Shown here piece by piece: positions 24,101 through 34,471 of a stretch of 58,051 nucleotides of DNA (position 1 is its first letter; every line of letters begins with the position of its first letter). Below the pieces are notes generated by a model. The model was not told the DNA's origin and ran no database searches. It was given only the letters and a program-made list of their open reading frames with translations. The stretch lies in contig CALMVQ010000091.1 in NCBI GenBank assembly GCA_937873135.1, positions 1 to 58,051 of the forward strand, written 5' to 3'. Both the position numbers and the translations under genes were made by a program. This stretch comes from an uncultured Scytonema sp. Lineage in GTDB: Bacteria > Cyanobacteriota > Cyanobacteriia > Cyanobacteriales > Nostocaceae.

Positions 24101-24747
24101 AAAATGGTCAGAACTGCGCTGATTTCTGTCCCTACCAGCATTGTTCCCATAGTTTCCATTGTCACAGACACCATTAGAGGACGCCGTTCGCCTTTCAAGG
24201 CAAACACCTCTTCAATCCCATTCAACGCCGCTTTGATTTGCAGCACATCCTGGCAAGTCTCGACAATGAATAAATCCACTCCACCATCAAACAACGCTTC
24301 TGCTTGTTCGGCAAAAGTAGCTTTCATGGTGTCAAAGTCGATATGTCCCAAAGTTGGTAATTTGGTAGTGGGACCGATCGAACCAGCCACAAACCGAGGT
24401 TTTTCCGGAGTCGAAAATTCCGCAGCCACCCGTTTTGCAAGTTCTGCTGCTGTTTTATTCAAGTCGTATGCTTTGTCTGCTAAGTCATATTCTGCTAGGA
24501 CTATCGACATCCCACCAAAAGTGTCAGTCTCAATCACATCCGCACCCGCAGCTAAAAAGTCCCGGTGAACTTTCTCCACTGCTTCTGGCTTGGTGTAAAC
24601 GAGGTACTCATTACAACCTTCGTATTGAGGGCCACCAAAGTCCTCTGCCGTCAGGTTTTGCTTTTGCAAGTTGGTTCCCATCGCACCGTCAAAGACGATT
24701 ACAGGGCGATCAGGACTGTGCAGGCGTTCTAGAAATGAATGTTTCAT
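21199..24747 (-). CDS. metH: Cobalamin-dependent methionine synthase
   Basis: The 1182-residue enzyme transfers a methyl group from methyltetrahydrofolate to homocysteine through cobalamin. Domains in order are the homocysteine-binding barrel (zinc cysteines in GLNCATGP and GGCCGTSP), the folate-binding barrel ([14 protein letters not shown]), the cap and B12-binding domain (DVHDIGKN supplies the cobalt-ligand His) and the reactivation domain that binds S-adenosylmethionine ([14 protein letters not shown]). The ATG at 24747 with AGG upstream is chosen; the frame runs on to 24840. A repeat-like insertion lies at 21695-21725. No B12 riboswitch was recognised upstream. Confidence 0.95.
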   Translation of the reverse strand: MKHSFLERLHSPDRPVIVFDGAMGTNLQKQNLTAEDFGGPQYEGCNEYLVYTKPEAVEKVHRDFLAAGADVIETDTFGGMSIVLAEYDLADKAYDLNKTAAELAKRVAAEFSTPEKPRFVAGSIGPTTKLPTLGHIDFDTMKATFAEQAEALFDGGVDLFIVETCQDVLQIKAALNGIEEVFALKGERRPLMVSVTMETMGTMLVGTEISAVLTILEHFPIDILGLNCATGPDLMKPHIKYLSEHSPFVVSCIPNAGLPENVGGQAFYKLTPVELRMSLMHFVEDLGVQVIGGCCGTSPEHIQQLAEIAKELKPKVRHPEIEPAAASIYSTQLYDQDNSFLIVGERLNASGSKKCRELLNAEDWNGLVSMARSQVKEGAHILDVNVDYVGRDGERDMHEVVSRLVNNVTLPLMLDSTEWEKMEAGLKVAGGKCLLNSTNYEDGEPRFLKVLELAKKYGAGIVIGTIDEDGMARTAEKKFAIAQRAYRQAVEYGISPQEIFFDTLALPISTGIEEDRENGKATVEAIRRIRQELPGSHVILGVSNISFGLNPAARVVLNSMFLHEAMAAGMDAAIVSASKILPLSRIEERHQEVCRQLIYDQRKFEGKISTYDPLTELTTLFEGVTTKRDKGVDQNLPIEERLKLHIIDGERIGLEEQLTAALQTYPPLHIINTFLLDGMKVVGELFGSGQMQLPFVLQSAETMKAAVAYLEPFMEKSESGNNAKGTFIIATVKGDVHDIGKNLVDIILSNNGYKVINLGIKQPVENIIKAYEQHKADCIAMSGLLVKSTAFMKENLETFNEKGITVPVILGGAALTPKFVHQDCQKTYKGKVVYGKDAFSDLHFMDKLMPAKVADQWNDLQGFLGDGIDELSVEQTELPLPTPVEPFDGASTQLPVEINTRRSEAVAVDIERPTPPFWGTKLLQPADIPLEEVFWYLDLQALIAGQWQFRKPKEQSKEEYQAFLDEKVYPILAEWKQRIIEENLLHPQVVYGYFPCQAEGNTLYIYDMNRQDAKDAKEITRFEFPRQKSLRKLCIADFFAPKESGIIDVFPMQAVTMGEIATEFAQKLFANNQYKDYLYFHGMAVQVAEALAEWTHARIRRELGFVADEPDNIRDILAQRYHGSRYSFGYPACPNIQEQYKQLDLLGSDRINLHMDESEQIYPEQSTTAIIAYHPLAKYFSA
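21695..21725 (-). repeat. Dispersed GGCGTCCTTGGCGTC-type repeat inside metH
   Basis: The stretch CTTGGCGTCCTTGGCGTCTT with flanking GGCGGTTC resembles a short repeat scattered in Nostocales genomes. It adds RQDAKDAKE in frame near the start of the reactivation domain, in what should be a surface loop between two strands. The gene remains open. Confidence 0.6.
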
Positions 24748-25419
24748 CTTTAGCCTATATTCAGGATTGGATCGGTCGTAAAATGTACGACTTACATTTA
24801 TTTTCCAAAATTTTTCGGATTTCGGAAGGATCGAATTCAATCAAAGATGTAAAAAGATAGTGTAAATCGGCTCGTGGTACTTGCCCGCTTAATTACTGAG
24901 AAAGTAGTCATAAAAATGGAGCTTGGGGAGCAAAGCTCTCCTGTTTCGGGACAAACAGTACGTTCATACATCCTTGAACCTCAGAAAAGCGCTACTCAAA
25001 GAGCGGCGACGTTTCGTGCGCGAATAAGCGAAAACTCAAGAGCCCCAATAGAAGTAGCGATAATTTCACAAATAATTTACCATCACTGTATGAGCTTGAT
25101 ATCGGGCGCTAAAAGCTACTGAGTGTAAGCCTAAGGTTGACTAAGAGCCTGACTATAGTCTACCCTTAGGTGCTAGACTATATTTTAAGGTTAAGCTAAC
25201 TATTTTTCCTTTTGACTTAAGTCGATGTACAGAGGTCAAGAATCAGCTATTTTGACACAATAGAAGAGTAGTAAAATATTTTTTTCGGAAAGTTTCGTAA
25301 GAAATGTGGTTTTACTTAGATCAAGTAAGATAACTTTGTAGAACAGAGAGTTAACTTTTTATGATGTTTACCTTGAACTTGCAGCTTAATAAAACTGGAC
25401 GCTGTAGTGGAGTTATAAA
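24748..25419. other. Divergent promoter region, metH / TPR gene
   Basis: About 670 bp. A plus-strand frame at 24874-25122 is not supported by an SD or recognisable sequence. TATAGTCTA (25154-25162) recurs inverted at 25174-25182 (9 bp, loop 11), followed by TTTT; it could be a terminator or operator. No riboswitch was identified. Confidence 0.45.
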
Positions 25420-26121
25420 ATGAGCAAAAGAAAATTCCTCTTTGTCGCACTACCGTCAACTCTTACTGGGGTAACCAGCGTAGAGCTTGTCGAACCCGCG
25501 CAAGCCCATCAGGTTGTAGAAAACCATTCAACCAAAAGTGTAGACGCACTTCAATATGTTTCCAGCAGTGGTGAACAGGGCTTTGCAAGCGTAATGATTG
25601 CCGTTGGCTGTATTTTAGCCTTGGTTTCAAGTGTAAATGTCCTCTCTAAAGCTTTAAACCTGCACCATCCTTCCTCAAAAGCCTCAGACTTCCAGCACAC
25701 AAGAACAAATGAGCAGTCTCAGGCGGCTGAAAAGTATACCACCTCTGATGTCAAACAGAATATTCCGGCAAAATTTATTGAACAAGCTTATACTTCGTAC
25801 AAGCTTGGAGACACTCAAAGAGCGATCGCTGAATTTGACCATGCAATTTTAGTTAATCCCCAAGATGCGTACGTCTATACTGAACGCGCTAACTTTCGCC
25901 GCAATAAGTTAGAAGATAGGTTGGGCGCACTCGAAGACTATACCCAAGCTATTAGCATTCATCCACAAAACCCTCTTTTATATGTTTGGCGCAGTCAGCT
26001 TTACTATGAAATAGGGGATAAGTCAAAAGCAATGACAGATCACAACACAGCTATTCGTCTTGCTCCGGAAGATACAATGTATCACTTTTTTCCAACCAAC
26101 GCCAATGCAGGAAGACGCTGA
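25420..26121 (+). CDS. TPR-repeat membrane protein
   Basis: The 233-residue protein has an N-terminal hydrophobic segment, a second membrane helix at about residues 55-75 (VMIAVGCILALVSSVNVL) and then three tetratricopeptide repeats. The repeats are AYTSYKLGDTQRAIAEFDHA, YTERANFRRNKLEDRLGAL-EDYTQA and LYVWRSQLYYEIGDKSKAM. TPRs mediate protein contacts; the partner is unknown. It is preceded by a weak SD and stands alone. Confidence 0.75.
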   Translation: MSKRKFLFVALPSTLTGVTSVELVEPAQAHQVVENHSTKSVDALQYVSSSGEQGFASVMIAVGCILALVSSVNVLSKALNLHHPSSKASDFQHTRTNEQSQAAEKYTTSDVKQNIPAKFIEQAYTSYKLGDTQRAIAEFDHAILVNPQDAYVYTERANFRRNKLEDRLGALEDYTQAISIHPQNPLLYVWRSQLYYEIGDKSKAMTDHNTAIRLAPEDTMYHFFPTNANAGRR

Positions 26122-26862
26122 GCCAAAATCGGGCAATCAAACCTAAGTAATATTTAGCAAATTGTCTCCTTCTGATATAAGTAGTTTTGCTAAAATACTA
26201 CGCTTACGTATATTAAGGTGAGTTACATTCTGTTAACGCACCCTTTTTCTTGTGCGATCGCTTTATCTAAAAAATCTCCATAACATAGTGGAAAGAGTGT
26301 TTCAAGAGATCACGGAGTTTAGGAGTGCACCCGTAACCCCAAGCGCGAAACGGGGGGATTGAAGTAAGGACGCATTATTTCTTGCAAAGCTACAGCCCTT
26401 GGGAAACTTCCCAAGGGCAGACTTTGCGCGCTACGTCAGAGCGAAATAAATCTTTTTTTTCCATACCTGAAGCTTCGGCGTCAGACATGAGTGTGCGCTC
26501 CTGCAATTAATTTTACTTTTTACTTACTTTTTACGCGCACACGAGCGCACAGTTTTGGTGACACTCTTGCACAAGTTTAAACAGACTTTTTATTTTGAAA
26601 AAATAAAACTATGTTACCCGACAACATGGACTAGTCTTGAGAGAAAATTGTACGGGTATGAAAGAAATAGGTATTAAATATTTGAGAGCAACTCATCCTT
26701 CTAAAGGCAGATTATAAAAACTTTTCTATCAAATTCCTCTAAAAAGGACAAATAACAGGAAAAATACTGTAAGTGTTATTTCTACACTGTTTTCATAAAA
26801 AATTCGCCCAGCATTTCAGTAATAAGTGCAATTACTGAAGTTCTGCGGGAGGACATAACTGT
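26122..26862. other. Long non-coding region with a compound hairpin and T run
   Basis: No gene seen in 740 bp. GCCCTTGGGAA (26395-26405) and TTCCCAAGGGC (26408-26418) form an 11-bp hairpin, extended by GCAAAG (26384-26389) and CTTTGC (26422-26427) across an internal loop. A run of eight T ends at 26460. A G/C-rich stretch with CCCC and GGGGGG lies at about 26336-26358. This could be a small RNA with its terminator, or a repeat. Confidence 0.4.
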
Positions 26863-27414
26863 ATGGCTTTAGGCAGGAAAGAGGGATGCGATTATTTAGG
26901 TTGGTTGGTAGTTTTGGGGTTGCAAGGAGCGATCGCATCCATGAGAAATTGCGTCTTTGCCCAAGTTGCACCAGATGTCACTCTACAGCTGAACTCTGTG
27001 GTGAGGAGCAATGGGAATAACTTCACGATTACTGGTGGAACGCTCTTAGGAGGAAATCTCTTCCACAGTTTGCGTCACTTTTCTGTCTCTACAAATGGTG
27101 AGGCTTTTTTCAACAAAGTTACTGTCACTGGGCGAGGCGGCTTACCTCCCAGCCCGCATGAACCCCTCAGTAGTGATGTTGTGTGGTCATATACTCGACT
27201 ACCAAGTATGGGGAGTAGGGAGAATCCTGAAGGGGTGACAGAACATCGCCTTAGCAAAACATCAGTCCCAATGCACTCTCAGTCAAAGGCTTTGGAAATT
27301 GTACCTGAAGAGGGCTGGTTACTCAACAACAAAGGTGAAGTTGTCCCGATCACCCAGTCTGCTCACACTGTTTATCCATCTTCCTCTCGTGGATCTAGTT
27401 GCTATGCTCAATAA
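26863..27414 (+). pseudogene. TpsA secreted protein with internal deletion
   Basis: The 183-residue frame joins two ends of a much larger protein. Residues 1-84 are a signal peptide plus the start of the two-partner-secretion domain (TGGTLLGGNLFHSLRHFSV). From about residue 88 it reads TGRGGLPPSPHEPLSSDVVW and EGWLLNNKGEVV, which normally stand at the C-terminus of cyanobacterial haemagglutinin-like proteins. The passenger of many hundred residues is missing, with the junction near 27110-27125. The frame itself is open, has a good SD (GGGAGG) and overlaps tpsB by 11 bp, so a mini-protein may still be made. Confidence 0.75.
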
Positions 27415-29392
27415 CAGGTTACTGAATATCTATGACTGCTGGCGATCACCAAGCTTACTCACACTCGCCCTAATGTTCATCATCCAGCAACCGTTGTCAG
27501 CACAAACAGTGACGGCTGATACTGGGTTGCAAAAAGAAGTAGTAGTCGGTGGGAGGGAAAAGTCTCCTTTGTTACACACAACTCCTGCTTCCCTACAGAC
27601 ATCTTTGGACACAACTCCTCATCAATTCCAGCCAATTGAAATCGGACAAACCCAACGAGCATCAGATATTTTCCGGATATCCGAACAAAATCCTCCTCTA
27701 CCAGCAGCACCAAGAGAAACTGAAACGGCACAAACCCAACCACAAGCACCACTAGATATCTTCCGCCCACCCGTACAAAGTCCTCCCATTGCACCGGAAA
27801 AACCTCAAGAGCTTCCACCACCAGAAAAGTTATTCCCCATACCCCCACCTTCTCCCACTCCTGAGGCAGTTCCAAATGGGTTTTCCGGAACGATTTTTGT
27901 TTCTGGCTTTGATGTGGTTGGCAGTTCTGTTTTTAGTCGGAAAGATTTCGAGAAAGTCACCGATAAATTTGCTCGTAGACAGATTACCTTTGCTGAACTT
28001 CTACAAGCTTCGGAAGCAGTGACTCAACTCTACCGCGATCGCGGTTACATTACCTCCGGGGCTTTCATTCCAGCTAACCAAAAATTGAAATCGGCAGGCA
28101 GTACTGTCAAAATCCAAGTCGTAGAAGGTGGCTTGGAAGGTATTCAAGTGAGAGGTTTGAAAAGGCTGAACACAGGCTATATCCGCAGCCGTTTGGCGAT
28201 CGCCACTCACAAACCCCTGAACGTGAACAAGTTGCTCAAAGCACTGCAACTACTCCAGTTGAACCCGTTGATTAAGAATATCTCTGCGGAACTTGCCGCA
28301 GGAACCTCCCCCGGTACCAGTGTGCTTGATGTCAGGGTGGCAGAGGCAAAGACATTTAATTTTCAACTGAGCTTAGACAACAATCGCATCCCAAGTATCG
28401 GTAGCTTTGATCGCCAAATCCAAATCAACCAAGCTAACCTCACGGGATTGGGAGATGCTTTAAGTATTGCCTACGCCAACACCGATGGTAGCAACAACGT
28501 TGATTTCAACTATACCTTGCCAATTAACGCGCACAATGGAACTATAGCATTTGGCTATAACTATACAGACAGCGTAGTCATTGAAAAACCGTTCGACATT
28601 TTAGATATCAGAGGCATTTTACAAGACTTCTCTATAACCCTACGTCAACCAATTGTGCAAACTCCTACAGAGGAATTTGCGGTTGGGCTCACCGCAAATC
28701 GCCGGGAAAGTGACGTTGGCTTTTTGGAATCACTGCTCGGCACACGATTCCCCTTCACTGACGAACCTGGCTCTGATAGAAATGGAAATACTCGCCTATC
28801 AATACTGCGATTTTTTCAAGAATGGACTAAACGCAATAGCAAAGAAGTCCTTGCAGCGCGATCGCAATTTAGCTTTGGTATAGACGCCTTTAATGCTACC
28901 AGTAACCCAAGACCTCCAGATGGTAACTTTTATTCCTGGCAAGGACAAGCTCAGTGGGTGCGCTTACTGGCTCCAGATACTTTACTGTTAATTCGTGCAG
29001 ATGCTCAATTAGCTGACAGAGCGTTGGTGCCTTTAGAACAGTTTGGAGTGGGAGGTGTACGTACAGTCAGAGGCTATCGTCAAGACTTTTTGTTAACAGA
29101 TAATGCCTTTTTAACTTCTATAGAATTTAGGTATCCGATTTTACGTATACCTGATGTCAATGGAGTTCTCCAAATTACGCCATTTGTGGACTATGGCATT
29201 GGCTGGAGTAGTTCTGGCAGGAGGAATCTACCAAACAATAGTCTAACGTCGGTAGGACTAGGATTACAGTGGCAAAGCGATAGACTGAGTGCCAGATTTG
29301 ACTGGGGTATTCCTTTAGTTGATGTTAGGAGAGGGAACACTCAACAAGAACAAGGTTTGTATTTTTCTCTGGTTTACACTCAACCATTGTAG
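27404..29392 (+). CDS. TpsB outer-membrane transporter (ShlB/FhaC/HecB family)
   Basis: The 662-residue protein has a signal peptide (LTLALMFIIQQPLSAQ), a Pro-rich segment, POTRA domains at about 155-310 (FVSGFDVVGSSVFS, VTQLYRDRGYITSGAFIP, VEGGLEGIQVRGLKRL) and a 16-strand barrel to the C-terminus. The conserved VRGY motif of the plug loop is in GVGGVRTVRGYRQD. It secretes a TpsA partner across the outer membrane. The adjoining tpsA is internally deleted, so its substrate may now be encoded elsewhere. The ATG at 27404 lies inside the end of tpsA; longer frames exist from 27299. Confidence 0.92.
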   Translation: MLNNRLLNIYDCWRSPSLLTLALMFIIQQPLSAQTVTADTGLQKEVVVGGREKSPLLHTTPASLQTSLDTTPHQFQPIEIGQTQRASDIFRISEQNPPLPAAPRETETAQTQPQAPLDIFRPPVQSPPIAPEKPQELPPPEKLFPIPPPSPTPEAVPNGFSGTIFVSGFDVVGSSVFSRKDFEKVTDKFARRQITFAELLQASEAVTQLYRDRGYITSGAFIPANQKLKSAGSTVKIQVVEGGLEGIQVRGLKRLNTGYIRSRLAIATHKPLNVNKLLKALQLLQLNPLIKNISAELAAGTSPGTSVLDVRVAEAKTFNFQLSLDNNRIPSIGSFDRQIQINQANLTGLGDALSIAYANTDGSNNVDFNYTLPINAHNGTIAFGYNYTDSVVIEKPFDILDIRGILQDFSITLRQPIVQTPTEEFAVGLTANRRESDVGFLESLLGTRFPFTDEPGSDRNGNTRLSILRFFQEWTKRNSKEVLAARSQFSFGIDAFNATSNPRPPDGNFYSWQGQAQWVRLLAPDTLLLIRADAQLADRALVPLEQFGVGGVRTVRGYRQDFLLTDNAFLTSIEFRYPILRIPDVNGVLQITPFVDYGIGWSSSGRRNLPNNSLTSVGLGLQWQSDRLSARFDWGIPLVDVRRGNTQQEQGLYFSLVYTQPL

Positions 29393-29474
29393 TTTTGAGA
29401 ATTGGTAATACGGAAAGATTCTCTGTTCTCCACCTTCTCTTTCTCTCCCTATCCCTGTATCGTCAATATCAGCT

Positions 29475-32306
29475 ATGTATAAACTCGCCTTTCTCGTTGC
29501 ACTGACACAATTTGCCACAGCTACAAGTCCAATGGCGTTCTTCGCTGATACAGCAAACCATCCTCAGAGTCTCTTGACGCAATATATCGCGGCTCTACAG
29601 GTGGTTGCACAACCAAGTGATGCTAGACAACTCTTACAGCAAGGCTTGACACTCTATCAAACAGAACAGTTCTCCCGAGCTGAGTCTGTTTTCCAACAAG
29701 CGGTGGCGGCATTTAAAACTCAAGGCGATGTGCTGAACCAAGCTTTAGCATTGAACTATGTTGCCTTAACATCTCGGCAAGTGGGACATTTACCGCAAGC
29801 AAGTAAAGCGATCTTAGAGAGTGTAGCAATACTACAAAACAATCATTCTAATTCTAAAGAATTCCGATCAGTTCTCGCTCAGGCATTGAATACTCAAGGT
29901 CAGATACAATTAGCGCAAGGGCAAGCTGATAAAGCTGTTGCCAGTTGGATGGAGGCGACAACTCTCTACACCAAAAACCAGGATAATGCTGGCGTTATCG
30001 GGAGTAAAATCAATCAGGCTCAAGCACTGCAAGCATTAGGGCTTTATCGTCGCGCTCTGTTGACTCTAAATCAAGTCAATCAACAGTTGCAACAGCAACC
30101 CGATTCTGAGATGAAAGCGACGGGATTGTTGAGTTTGGGAAATGCTCTACGAGTCGTGGGCAATTTGGACAATACAGAAGCAACGCCTAGCAACGTGTTT
30201 AATTCTCAACAAGCTTTACAACAAAAGTTGCGAGAAGTTGTAAAGAGGAAACCAAATTTGGGATTTGAGAGTATTGGTTCCTTGCAAGCTTTGGAGCAAA
30301 GTTTAAAAGTCGCATCTAAACTAAACTCAAGAGAATTGGTGGCCCAAATTCAGTTGAGTTTGGGAAACACGGCTCAAGCGCTACGAAGCACCAGCGATCA
30401 CAAAGAAGAATCCACTAATAAAGCATTACAGCATTACGAACAAGCAGCAGCATCTGGTGTACCAATAACGCGACTACAAGCACAACTGAATCAACTGCGC
30501 TTACTTGTACAGATAAATCGATGGACTGATGCTCAAATTTTATTGCCGCAAATTCAATCTCAGCTAGCAACCTTGCCTCCCAATCACAAGACTATTTATG
30601 CTCTTATTAACGTCACTCAAACTTTAGCTTGTCTCAAACAAAGAACTGAGGCGAATCTAGTGGCAACAAATCCGAATTGCCCCCAGCAAGAAACAGAGGA
30701 AGAAGACACAAAAAATACGAAAAGCTTGCAACCTGTACTCACTGCTCAAACCGCCGCAACTCCAGAATGGACTGAGATCGCGAAGAGCGGAGCAAAAGCT
30801 GTTGAACAAGCGAAAACTTTGGGAGACAAGCGTGCCGAAGCTTATGCCTTAGGCACTCTGGGAGGATTGTATGAACAGAGGCAGGATTTACCCTCAGCAC
30901 AAACACTGACTCAAAAGGCTTTAGTACTTGCTGAAAGTATCTCAGCACCAGACATTGGCTATCGGTGGCAATGGCAATTGGGTCGTATACTGAAGAAAAG
31001 AGGAAATCAGCCCGGAGCGATCGCTGCATATACCAAAGCTGTTGATAATCTCAAAACTTTGCGTAACGATTTAGTCAACATCAATCCTGATGTGCAATAT
31101 TCTTTTCGAGAAGGAGTGGAGCCAGTCTATCGCGAACTGGTGAGTTTGCTCTTAAATCGTCAAACCACTAAAGACTCTATCGCTGTAGCGAGAAAAGTCA
31201 TAGAATCACTACGATTAGCTGAACTGGACAATTTCTTCCGCAGAGCCTGTATCAATGCTAAACCCGTCAATATTGACAAAGTTGATCCCACAGCAGCAGT
31301 GATTTATCCGGTAGTTTTGTCTAATCGCCTAGAAGTCATCGTTTCATTACCTTCTTCATCATCAGATCGAAAATCAGAGCAGATTTTAGTTCATCACTCC
31401 ATACCTGTCAGCCAAAAGGAGGTTAAAGAAACAACCACGGAGATGCGGCAAACGTTGGAAACTCGATCTACTTATGATTTTATGCCATCATCCCAAAAAG
31501 TATATGACTGGATTATCCGACCGATAGAATCTGAATTGACAAAGCACCAAGTCAAAAACCTGGTATTTGTCTTAGACAATCCACTGGGAAATATTCCTAT
31601 GGAAGCATTGCATGACGGGAAGCAGTATTTGATCCAGAAATATAACGTTTCTCTAACACCCGGTTTAGAGCTATTAAACCCTCAACCCTTAGCCCGCACT
31701 CAACTGCGAATTATAGCTGGTGGCCTAAGCGAAGGCAGTAACAATTTTCCGCCATTGCCTAATGTGAAAAACGAACTGGATGCAATCAAGTCAGAACGTT
31801 CAAATACTCGTGTGCTACTTAATAAGCAATTTACTAAAGAAGCAATTGAAAACACTGTGAAGTCGTTGAGTGCGCCTGTGGTTCACCTCGCAACTCACGG
31901 TACATTTAGCTCCAAGGCAGAAGGAACATACATTGTGACTTATGATGGCAACGTCAATGTCAACGAGTTAAACGGCTTACTTAAAACCAGAGAAACTAAT
32001 CAACGAGGTGCGATCGAGCTACTTGTTCTGAGTGCTTGCTCAACTGCTGCAGGAGATCAACGAGCTGCATTAGGAATTGCTGGAGTCGCTGTTCGATCTG
32101 GCGCACGCAGTACCTTGGCATCACTTTGGACAGTAGACGACGAAGCAACTTCTCAAATCATGGGTGAGTTCTACAAACAGTTAAACGAACCCAACATCTC
32201 GAAAACAGAAGCCTTTAAGCGTGCCCAAGTTAAGATGTTACAAAATCCTCTCTTCAAACATCCGTACTATTGGTCCCCCTATGTTCTGTTGGGTAATTGG
32301 TTATGA
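29475..32306 (+). CDS. TPR-CHAT protein (caspase-like protease family)
   Basis: The 943-residue protein has a signal-like N-terminus, many tetratricopeptide-type helical repeats (about residues 50-560) and a C-terminal CHAT domain (about 640-943). The caspase-type dyad is present: His in VVHLATHGTFS near residue 806 and Cys in LSACSTAAG near 854. LASLWTVDDEATSQIM and the ending YYWSPYVLLGNW are family features. CHAT proteins are cysteine peptidases related to separases and caspases. It follows tpsB by 82 bp on the same strand, a combination common in cyanobacteria. Substrate unknown. Confidence 0.88.
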   Translation: MYKLAFLVALTQFATATSPMAFFADTANHPQSLLTQYIAALQVVAQPSDARQLLQQGLTLYQTEQFSRAESVFQQAVAAFKTQGDVLNQALALNYVALTSRQVGHLPQASKAILESVAILQNNHSNSKEFRSVLAQALNTQGQIQLAQGQADKAVASWMEATTLYTKNQDNAGVIGSKINQAQALQALGLYRRALLTLNQVNQQLQQQPDSEMKATGLLSLGNALRVVGNLDNTEATPSNVFNSQQALQQKLREVVKRKPNLGFESIGSLQALEQSLKVASKLNSRELVAQIQLSLGNTAQALRSTSDHKEESTNKALQHYEQAAASGVPITRLQAQLNQLRLLVQINRWTDAQILLPQIQSQLATLPPNHKTIYALINVTQTLACLKQRTEANLVATNPNCPQQETEEEDTKNTKSLQPVLTAQTAATPEWTEIAKSGAKAVEQAKTLGDKRAEAYALGTLGGLYEQRQDLPSAQTLTQKALVLAESISAPDIGYRWQWQLGRILKKRGNQPGAIAAYTKAVDNLKTLRNDLVNINPDVQYSFREGVEPVYRELVSLLLNRQTTKDSIAVARKVIESLRLAELDNFFRRACINAKPVNIDKVDPTAAVIYPVVLSNRLEVIVSLPSSSSDRKSEQILVHHSIPVSQKEVKETTTEMRQTLETRSTYDFMPSSQKVYDWIIRPIESELTKHQVKNLVFVLDNPLGNIPMEALHDGKQYLIQKYNVSLTPGLELLNPQPLARTQLRIIAGGLSEGSNNFPPLPNVKNELDAIKSERSNTRVLLNKQFTKEAIENTVKSLSAPVVHLATHGTFSSKAEGTYIVTYDGNVNVNELNGLLKTRETNQRGAIELLVLSACSTAAGDQRAALGIAGVAVRSGARSTLASLWTVDDEATSQIMGEFYKQLNEPNISKTEAFKRAQVKMLQNPLFKHPYYWSPYVLLGNWL

Positions 32307-32315
32307 AGAATTGAA

Positions 32316-32335
32316 AATTAAAAATATTTTTAATT
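32316..32335. terminator. A/T palindrome between convergent genes
   Basis: AATTAAAAATATTTTTAATT is a perfect 20-bp palindrome in the 47-bp gap between the convergent CHAT and CHASE2-kinase genes, and has T runs on both strands. It probably ends both transcripts. Confidence 0.5.
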
Positions 32336-32353
32336 GAATTCCCCACTCTCTAC

Positions 32354-34471
32354 TCACAGTTTCTCCAAACTTTGCAAAACTTCTTCTGCCGATTGGTATC
32401 GGTGGTGAAAGTCATAGGACACCATTTTATCTAAGATTACAGCAAATGGTTCGCTAGTTGTTGGACTTCGCCAAACGAGTGCCATTGTTTCATTTCGTTC
32501 AAGGCTTCGAGGAGATGCTCCAGTTAAGGCTTGGATGGCAACCATTCCTAGAGCATAAATATCGCTGTTTAATCTTGGCTGTCCCATAAATTGCTCAGGA
32601 GGTGCATAACCCGCAGTACCTACTGCTACTGTCGGATTTTCGTATAACTGTTGAGGCTCTATTTGTTTGACAGCACCAAAGTCAATGAGGACAATACGGT
32701 TATCTTTTTGCCGCCGCATCAAGTTGCTGGGTTTTATATCTCGATGGATCACACCATGACTGTGAACAAACACGAGTACAGACAAAATATCTTTGAGAAA
32801 ATCTATGACTTCTGCCTCTGAAAATCGCTGTCCGGAAGTCAGTTCTTCATTGAGTGGACGTCCTTTAATATACTCCTGAACTAAGTAAAATTGTTTACTC
32901 TCTTCAAAATAAGCCATTAACTGTGGAATCTGGTTGTGATGACCTAAAAGCTCTAAAATTTCGGCTTCAGTTTTAAAGAGACGCCTAGCAATCTCTAAAA
33001 ATCCTTCATCAGTACGAGCAGGTAGCAAGTGCTTAACTACACACATTTGTTTGCCAGGACGATGAGTATCTTCAGCTAGATAAGTATAACTAAATCCCCC
33101 ACAACCAAGTACATCGGTCGTCTTGTAGCGGTTGTTAAATACTCTTACGTCCGGGGAACATTCGGAAATTGCCGTAGGTGTCTGTGTGGGATAATTCCTA
33201 CCTTCCCTTAACAGCGCTTGTAAGAGCAGAATGTTTTCATTTTGCTCTTTAATCTGAAGTGAGATTTTTTCCTTATATTGCTTGTCTTGAAATGCTGTGT
33301 AGCTAACAACACTTACTGCTGCTGCCAGCAACCCTAATGCCGGAGATATTAGTGGTACCCATCCTGCTTGAAGAAAGATGGCATAGCCGCTGAAGAACAA
33401 CAATATTACTGTGAAGCAGCTTGCTACTCCTAAACGAAGCGGGTGCTGAATGCGCCATGCCAAAACTCCACCTACTGCAGTCCAACCCCAGATCCAAAGA
33501 ATTTTTCCCCAAGCAGGCAAAAACCAGAAAAGTGGTCGTTTATCGGAAACTGCATCCAGAATTTGGCTTACCATGTGGGCATGAATTATCACTCCAGGCA
33601 TTTTGCCAGAATCATCCACCTTGCCATCGCTATAGGGTGTATTCCGAATATCTTGGGAACTTGGTGCGGTTGAACCAATCAAGACAATGCGATTTTTCAC
33701 CCAACTTGACTTGAAGCGATCATTAAGCATGTCTGTGAAACTCACCTGTTGAGCAATGTTTTTTGCACCACGGTAGTTCAGCAGTATTTGGAAGCCGCCA
33801 ACATCCATATGCTGATAACCACCTGAGTCTACTTTCAAGCGTTTTAATATCTTTTTACCTAACTTTAGATTCCTCTCTTTTGTAAATTCTGGTTGAACTT
33901 TTAGGTACTCAACCGCCAGTTGCAATCCTAAGGAAGCTGGGGTTGCACAACTTGACTTGGGGTTGGGGGTGACGACGAGCAAATTTCGCCTAATTATCCC
34001 ATCTTTGCCTTCCGGAATGTCAGCGAACCCTGCACTCTCTGATTTTACACCCGGAGGTGGTGGTACGGCAGGCATATTACCCCCACCTATTCTACAGATA
34101 GGGACAATCAGCGAACTCTGCTTTAGGTGTGCTAATAATTGCTCGTGTCCTGGGTGCACTGGCACATCGCGAAAAAAGTCTAAACCGATAACTTTTGGTT
34201 GATGGCGCTCTAATTTGTTCAATATTTTGTCTAAGACTATACCATTTGGTGTGCCTTGTTGTAATTTTTGAATGTCTGCTTCAGTAAATCCAACAATCAA
34301 TAGACGTGGATCTGGACTCAAGTCGCCACGCCTTTGCATCATTTGGTCGTAAGCCTTCAATTCGATTGACTCTAGCACTCCCAACTGTTGAACCCCAACT
34401 ATTAACATACCTGCAATTGCGCTCGCAACAACTACAGGCTTTGTCAATAAATTTTTCAAGTTAGCAAGCAT
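32354..34471 (-). CDS. CHASE2-domain Ser/Thr protein kinase
   Basis: The 705-residue protein has one N-terminal membrane helix, an extracytoplasmic CHASE2 sensor (about residues 35-315, including LLIVGFTEADI and IVLIGSTAPSSQDIRNTP), three membrane helices (about 320-395) and a cytosolic Hanks-type kinase (about 430-705). The kinase has a Gly loop (GCGGFSYTYLAE), Lys in VVKHLL, HRDIKPSN, DFGAVK and APPEQ, so it should be active. It phosphorylates Ser/Thr residues in response to an unknown signal. The ATG at 34471 is chosen over a TTG at 34477. FHA-domain proteins that could read its phosphorylation are encoded 1.7 kb upstream on the same strand. Confidence 0.92.
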   Translation of the reverse strand: MLANLKNLLTKPVVVASAIAGMLIVGVQQLGVLESIELKAYDQMMQRRGDLSPDPRLLIVGFTEADIQKLQQGTPNGIVLDKILNKLERHQPKVIGLDFFRDVPVHPGHEQLLAHLKQSSLIVPICRIGGGNMPAVPPPPGVKSESAGFADIPEGKDGIIRRNLLVVTPNPKSSCATPASLGLQLAVEYLKVQPEFTKERNLKLGKKILKRLKVDSGGYQHMDVGGFQILLNYRGAKNIAQQVSFTDMLNDRFKSSWVKNRIVLIGSTAPSSQDIRNTPYSDGKVDDSGKMPGVIIHAHMVSQILDAVSDKRPLFWFLPAWGKILWIWGWTAVGGVLAWRIQHPLRLGVASCFTVILLFFSGYAIFLQAGWVPLISPALGLLAAAVSVVSYTAFQDKQYKEKISLQIKEQNENILLLQALLREGRNYPTQTPTAISECSPDVRVFNNRYKTTDVLGCGGFSYTYLAEDTHRPGKQMCVVKHLLPARTDEGFLEIARRLFKTEAEILELLGHHNQIPQLMAYFEESKQFYLVQEYIKGRPLNEELTSGQRFSEAEVIDFLKDILSVLVFVHSHGVIHRDIKPSNLMRRQKDNRIVLIDFGAVKQIEPQQLYENPTVAVGTAGYAPPEQFMGQPRLNSDIYALGMVAIQALTGASPRSLERNETMALVWRSPTTSEPFAVILDKMVSYDFHHRYQSAEEVLQSLEKL

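Noticed and set aside
24874-25122. 82-residue plus-strand frame upstream of the TPR gene
   Set aside because: No SD, no domain, and it lies in a divergent promoter region.
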